DNA of 12,205 nucleotides. Source: Euperipatoides rowelli (lineage: Eukaryota; Onychophora; Udeonychophora; Euonychophora; Peripatopsidae). Below the pieces are notes generated by a model that was not told the origin of the DNA, made no database searches, and saw only the letters and a list, made by a program, of their open reading frames with translations. The DNA is taken from the NCBI GenBank assembly GCA_003024985.2, contig PXIH01S0023190.1. One strand, given 5' to 3'. Positions 9,225 through 12,205 of this stretch are shown here, in pieces. The position numbers and the translations under genes are program-made. How positions within the stretch are numbered: position 1 is the stretch's first letter; each line of letters opens with the position of its first letter.

Positions 9225-9248
9225 GTGATACATTAATATTTTTTTTTT

Positions 9249-9436
9249 ATGGCCTTTGCCTTATATATTATTTGGCGAATTAGATGCCTCAGGATTTTTC
9301 AGGATATGAGGCTACTCCAGTTAGTTATTGTGTAACACAATTGCCAGAGATGTTCCATTTTGAAAAGTCATATTTGTATTTCAACACTTTTATTAAAAAA
9401 TGGGCTGTTTTTCATTTGCTGAATTTTTTGCAGTGA
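9249..9436 (+). pseudogene. Distal C-terminus of ORF2
   Basis: AFALYIIWRIRCLRIF from 9249 resembles the W-R-R-F segment seen just before the end of L1/Tx1-type ORF2. The frame stops at 9333. A second frame from 9356 (HFEKSYLYFNTFIKKW) runs to TGA 9434 and is a plausible true end. Support is weaker than for the zinc motif. Confidence 0.5.
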
Positions 9437-9608
9437 CATGTATTTTTCCAGTTGTGTTTTTTTTTTTTTTTGGCAATTACTTTAGGTGTAGGTGTGATTT
9501 TGGAATGTATTTTTTTTTTATTGTTTGTTATTATGTCTATTGTGACATCTTTGATTATGCAAAAAAAGTATATTTGCGATGGTGAAAGTCCATCAAAAAA
9601 AAATAAAA
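9437..9608 (+). other. LINE 3' UTR, terminal hairpin and A-rich tail
   Basis: The 3' UTR is T-rich. Close to the end, GATGG (9578-9582) and CCATC (9590-9594) form a perfect 5-bp stem around TGAAAGT, followed at once by A9-T-A6 (9595-9610, the last two A being shared with the target duplication). A hairpin next to the tail is a plausible recognition structure for the element's own RT, as known for several LINE groups. The stem is short, so that role is inferred. Confidence 0.6.
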
Positions 9609-9624
9609 AATATTAAGATTTTCT
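9609..9624 (+). repeat. Right target-site duplication of the LINE
   Basis: AATATTAAGATTTTCT repeats 4918-4933 with a single G/A difference. It starts immediately at the end of the A-rich tail, so the 3' boundary is well placed to within the shared A residues. Confidence 0.85.
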
Positions 9625-10164
9625 AAAATTATAAAATGATTTTTTCTAATATAAACAAATCAGGATATTGCTAGCTGATGTATAATAAAATGATTTACAT
9701 TTAAATAACCTTCATCATCCTAATCCTTTGGATAGAACAAGAAGAAATCTTTACAAATAAGTTTTAAACTTCATTCATCATTTTATCTAAACGCATAAAA
9801 GAAAATTAAAAACCTACAATTTGTATTAAATTGTCGGATCACAACCCCAATGAACTACATTTAATACTTGCTTGAAATAAAACTTATAATCATTCTACAT
9901 TAAAAGCACCCCATGATTAAATAAATAATTTCTTGCCAACACCCCATCTTTAATTACAGTACATTAGTCAAACTAGTTGTCAAGAATTTGGGAAAATTTA
10001 TCTTAAAAATCATTAATCATAAATAAAATACTTTCTTCATTTATAAAGCTTTTATGCCAACAGAAAGAAGGGAGAAAAAATAATTCTTAATAAAATAAAA
10101 TTTCCCAACCCTTTTTAAAATAATGTTTGAATCACAAAATTACAAACACACTAAACAAACAAAC

Positions 10165-10278
10165 ATGGCGACATTTAATTTATCCATAACAAAATTAAAA
10201 TAACTAATAGAAGCTCAATTTAAACAAAATAATAAAATGATAGACAAGATAATTATCGAATGCAATAAAGCTGAATAA
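10165..10278 (+). pseudogene. Weak coding-like remnant (MATFNLSITKLK...)
   Basis: From an ATG in the context AACATGG the frame reads MATFNLSITKLK, a TAA at 10201-10203, then LIEAQFKQNNKMIDKIIIE and ends at 10276. The charged, helix-like composition resembles the start of a retroelement ORF1 or gag protein. It is only 37 codons with one stop in AT-rich DNA, so chance is a serious alternative. No family is recognised. Confidence 0.2.
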
Positions 10279-10356
10279 CAAAACAGTCAAATTTTTTAAA
10301 ATAATTTTTGGAAAAAAAATAATAATAGTTTTATTTANTTATTATTTTTTTATAAC

Positions 10357-10445
10357 CAACATTTAGAAAAAAAATAAAATAAAAAATCTGTTTGTTGGAA
10401 TTTTTTTTATATATATATATTAAAATTATTGATAAAAATTAGAAC
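10357..10445 (+). repeat. Diverged direct repeat, copy A
   Basis: This copy matches 10532-10620 at an offset of 175 bases. Both carry ACATTTAGAAAAAAA, then AAAAAATCTGTTTGTT, a TATATAT stretch and a GATAAAAA-TAGAA end. By eye identity is about 70-75% with small indels. It is either an old tandem duplication or two copies of a short dispersed repeat. Confidence 0.65.
10408..10421. repeat. (TA)n microsatellite
   Basis: About seven AT units inside copy A of the local direct repeat; copy B has a shorter, interrupted version. Confidence 0.85.
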
Positions 10446-10531
10446 AAAAAATACTATTTAAGTTTTTTTTCTATCTGTAATAGATTTTGAAATATTTAAC
10501 ATAATGTATTATTTGGACATACTGTAAATGC

Positions 10532-10620
10532 CGACATTTAGAAAAAAATCATAAAAAAAAAATCTGTTTGTTAGAAAACATTTCTGTTTATATATTTTAA
10601 TTCCTGATAAAAAATAGAAG
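10532..10620 (+). repeat. Diverged direct repeat, copy B
   Basis: This is the second member of the pair described at 10357-10445. It shares the same order of blocks and ends about 30 bases before the perfect palindrome at 10651. Confidence 0.65.
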
Positions 10621-10650
10621 TTTTTGTCATAATAATTTGCATAAATGTGT

Positions 10651-10666
10651 GACTCGGATCCGAGTC
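10651..10666. repeat. Perfect 16-bp GC-rich palindrome
   Basis: GACTCGGATCCGAGTC is its own reverse complement and contains two CpG. It stands out in AT-rich DNA. About 40 bases downstream CTCAG-TT-CTGAG (10708-10719) forms another small stem, and GACTC recurs at 10706. These may mark the end of a small transposon or a dimer binding site. No function can be assigned. Confidence 0.75.
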
Positions 10667-12020
10667 TTTCCGCACACAGTAAAAAAATATTAGCAATATG
10701 CAGTTGACTCAGTTCTGAGACGCAGTCTAAAAACTACACCACATTTCATAATAATTGATACTCAGTATTTATATAAATATATCATAATATCTAAATGCAT
10801 TTTATAAGAAAAAACTATTCCGAATATAGCGGAGTATTTCAAATTAGCTTCCGCAGCGAACGTGTTAAAAGTACTGAAGCACCTACATGCACCTATTTTG
10901 ATTAGTGATTTAACATAAATTAGCATTATTTTACAATAAACTATAAAATGATTGGTTATATTCTATCATCTGCTTATTTAGATAATCATGGGGTCTATGC
11001 ATATTTGATTTTTTTTAATATTAAAATAATAGTTCAAATCAATCTTAGAATATTATAGAAACAATATTGATGTGTAGTATTTTTTTATGAAATAATGTTC
11101 ATGTGGGATTTATTTGTATGTGGAAATTTTTTTTTTATAAATTCTTGCTGTAAGCAAAAAGTCAGGAGAGGTCATGGGAGCCAAAAATAGTTCTAGTCGG
11201 ATCTGCTTTAGTAGGGATTACAAGTAAATCAAGCATATATGTGCTAGGATGAGTGGTTGAAGAGGAATCTCAATCCTTAGCCATATAGACCTTTCTACTC
11301 ATTTATTATATAGATATGTAAAAATAAAAATTATTACAGATATAACTCATTCTTATTATTCATAAATGATGTTTTAGATGAGATATAGAAACTAAATGAC
11401 ACTGATACATTATATCAATATGGATTTAATAATTTTAAATGACTTATTTTACAGGTATCCTCATCATTTAAAAAAAAAAACTCATTACACATTCCAGCTT
11501 GAATTAAAACACTCACATTTTCACTCAACTGGTTTCATCTTAAACAAGGTAATTAAAGCAATATATCTAAAAAAATTACAACAATTTTATTAAAATAATT
11601 AACAGTTCGAAATTTAACATTACTAACTACACAATTTTTAATGAACAATTATTAAAAATGCTAATTTAATTTATCAAATCAAGAATAATACTTGGTTAAT
11701 AATCCTTTAATTTCCCATTGCAATTATTTCTGGAGCATGAGAAATAAATTATCTTTGCACTGAAGTAAGATGACTTGCAAATTATAAATAAATGAAATTT
11801 ACATCTCAATTGAAAAACTGCAACCATTAATTAAGGTTTGAATTACTAAAGTCTAAAAGTGTTAAATTACCTAAATGACTCATTCTGGCAAATATCTTAT
11901 TGTACATTTTTTATGCATTCAGAACTGAGATTCAGGTTATTTTGGAAATATTCTGTTTCTAAATGTTTTCATTTGTAGTCCATAACATGGACCACATTAA
12001 CTAAATGTAGATTCATAAAA

Positions 12021-12044
12021 TTAGCATTTGCTATAAAATGCTAA
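12021..12044. repeat. Perfect 9-bp hairpin
   Basis: TTAGCATTT (12021-12029) pairs fully with AAATGCTAA (12036-12044) over the loop GCTATA. Part of it recurs as a direct repeat: TATAAAATGCTAAAT at 12032 and TATAAAATGTTAAAT at 12060. It is probably chance or a small duplication in AT-rich DNA. Confidence 0.6.
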
Positions 12045-12205
12045 ATATCATCTAATTTTTATAAAATGTTAAATTTTAAGTGTGCTGTTTTTCTAAAATT
12101 ATTTAAATTTGAATATCCAGATATTTAGAATTAAAAACCTCTCCATTTAGGGGAAGTGGGGGGAATACTGTGCAGCGGGTAATACCATGCATCAAAGTTT
12201 TTCAT

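Larger units (their letters stand above)
6348..9436 (+). pseudogene. LINE ORF2 (APE endonuclease - reverse transcriptase - zinc motif), broken
   Basis: In a live LINE this polyprotein nicks target DNA and primes reverse transcription from the nick. The likely start is ATG 6348 (MDFNLFVASLNVQGLNSK). Domains run in the expected order: APE-type endonuclease (about 6348-6990), a linker ending in EKPRAKHF (about 7160-7478), reverse transcriptase (about 7538-8314), a thumb/connector region with VYQRVQLINSF and WQGRLNLNLIN (about 8326-8990), a C-terminal zinc motif (9081-9131), and a distal stretch with IIWRIRCLRIF (9249-9332) reaching a stop at 9434. The frame changes many times. Clear breaks include stops at 6435, 6556, 6873, 7160, 7301, 7476, 7754, 8467, 8752, 8992 and 9333, and frameshifts near 6690-6720, 6905, 7310-7330, 7480-7538, 7757, 7975 and 8085. 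Several shifts sit in T- or A-runs, so some could be sequencing errors. About 1,030 codons remain, shorter than is usual for the group, which fits the RT deletion. Confidence 0.92.
4934..9608 (+). mobile_element. Decayed near full-length non-LTR retrotransposon (LINE), L1/Tx1-like
   Basis: This 4.7-kb unit has the complete plan of a two-ORF LINE: a short 5' leader (4934-5049), ORF1 with RRM-like and zinc-knuckle regions, ORF2 with APE endonuclease, reverse transcriptase and C-terminal zinc motif, a 3' UTR and an A-rich tail. A 16-bp target-site duplication flanks it and there are no terminal repeats, so it is not an LTR element. Homology is seen as runs of family-like residues that jump between frames. 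I place it in the L1/Tx1 group because the RT shows LSTPLFILYVNKL after RGISQG, the nuclease opens with LNVQGLN, and the protein ends with a Cx2Cx7Hx4C zinc motif. The clade call is less certain than the LINE call. This copy is dead, with at least fifteen stops and frameshifts, an RT duplication and an RT deletion. It is probably close to full length, because ORF1 appears complete. Confidence 0.93.
9625..12205. other. AT-rich 3' flank without a supportable gene
   Basis: No gene is supported in these 2.6 kb. The only readable frames are short and sit in low-complexity sequence. Notable structure is annotated separately: a diverged direct repeat pair, a (TA)n run, a 16-bp palindrome, a 9-bp hairpin and a weak coding-like remnant. 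An N lies at 10338. Locally less AT-rich patches occur at about 10640-10890 and 11160-11300. Confidence 0.6.

Noticed and set aside
9400-9585. Phe-rich 61-residue frame
   Set aside because: It translates T-runs in the ORF2 end and 3' UTR; the composition is an artefact of homopolymers.
4934-9608. LTR retrotransposon or endogenous retrovirus
   Set aside because: There are no terminal repeats, protease or integrase; the APE nuclease and A-rich tail identify a LINE.
11396-11593. 65-residue + strand frame
   Set aside because: Composition follows AT-rich DNA (Ile, Leu, Lys, Tyr, His rich) and no motif or neighbour supports a gene.

Overview
The window looks like non-coding nuclear DNA from a multicellular animal, most likely an invertebrate and possibly an arthropod. 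It is strongly AT-rich, full of homopolymer runs and short A/T microsatellites, has no dense gene layout, no tRNA or rRNA gene and no operon structure, and carries two assembly Ns (2971 and 10338). I see no intact protein-coding gene. The taxon is inferred from composition and retrotransposon type only.

The main content is one decayed, apparently near full-length non-LTR retrotransposon (LINE) on the + strand at about 4934-9608. A 16-bp target-site duplication with one mismatch brackets it (4918-4933 and 9609-9624), and a short A-rich tail ends it. It has the classical two-ORF plan. ORF1 (about 5050-6241) encodes a nucleic-acid-binding gag-like protein with an RRM-like stretch, a CCHC-type knuckle region and a basic tail. 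ORF2 (about 6348-9436) encodes an APE-type endonuclease, a reverse transcriptase and a C-terminal Cx2Cx7Hx4C zinc motif. Residue patterns (LSTPLFILYVNKL after the RGISQG block, the C-terminal zinc motif, and the LNVQGLN start of the nuclease) fit the L1/Tx1 side of the LINE tree better than the Jockey/CR1 side. In a live element ORF1 would coat the RNA and ORF2 would nick and reverse-transcribe at the target. This copy cannot do so: it has many stops and frameshifts, an internal 181-187 bp tandem duplication in the RT, and a deletion that removed the YxDD catalytic block.

Layout: 1-282 unassigned; 283-470 imperfect foldback; 471-1740 unassigned AT-rich DNA; 1749-1798 G-rich/C-rich island; 1799-4917 AT-rich DNA with weak reading-frame remnants and a 14-bp palindrome; 4918-9624 LINE with its target duplications; 9625-12205 AT-rich DNA with a diverged 90-bp repeat pair (10357/10532), a perfect 16-bp palindrome (10651-10666), a weak coding-like remnant (10165-10278) and a perfect 9-bp hairpin (12021-12044).

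I found no convincing new biological system. The observations most worth a second look are the coincident duplication and deletion breakpoint inside the RT, and the short unexplained inverted and direct repeats in the flanks.
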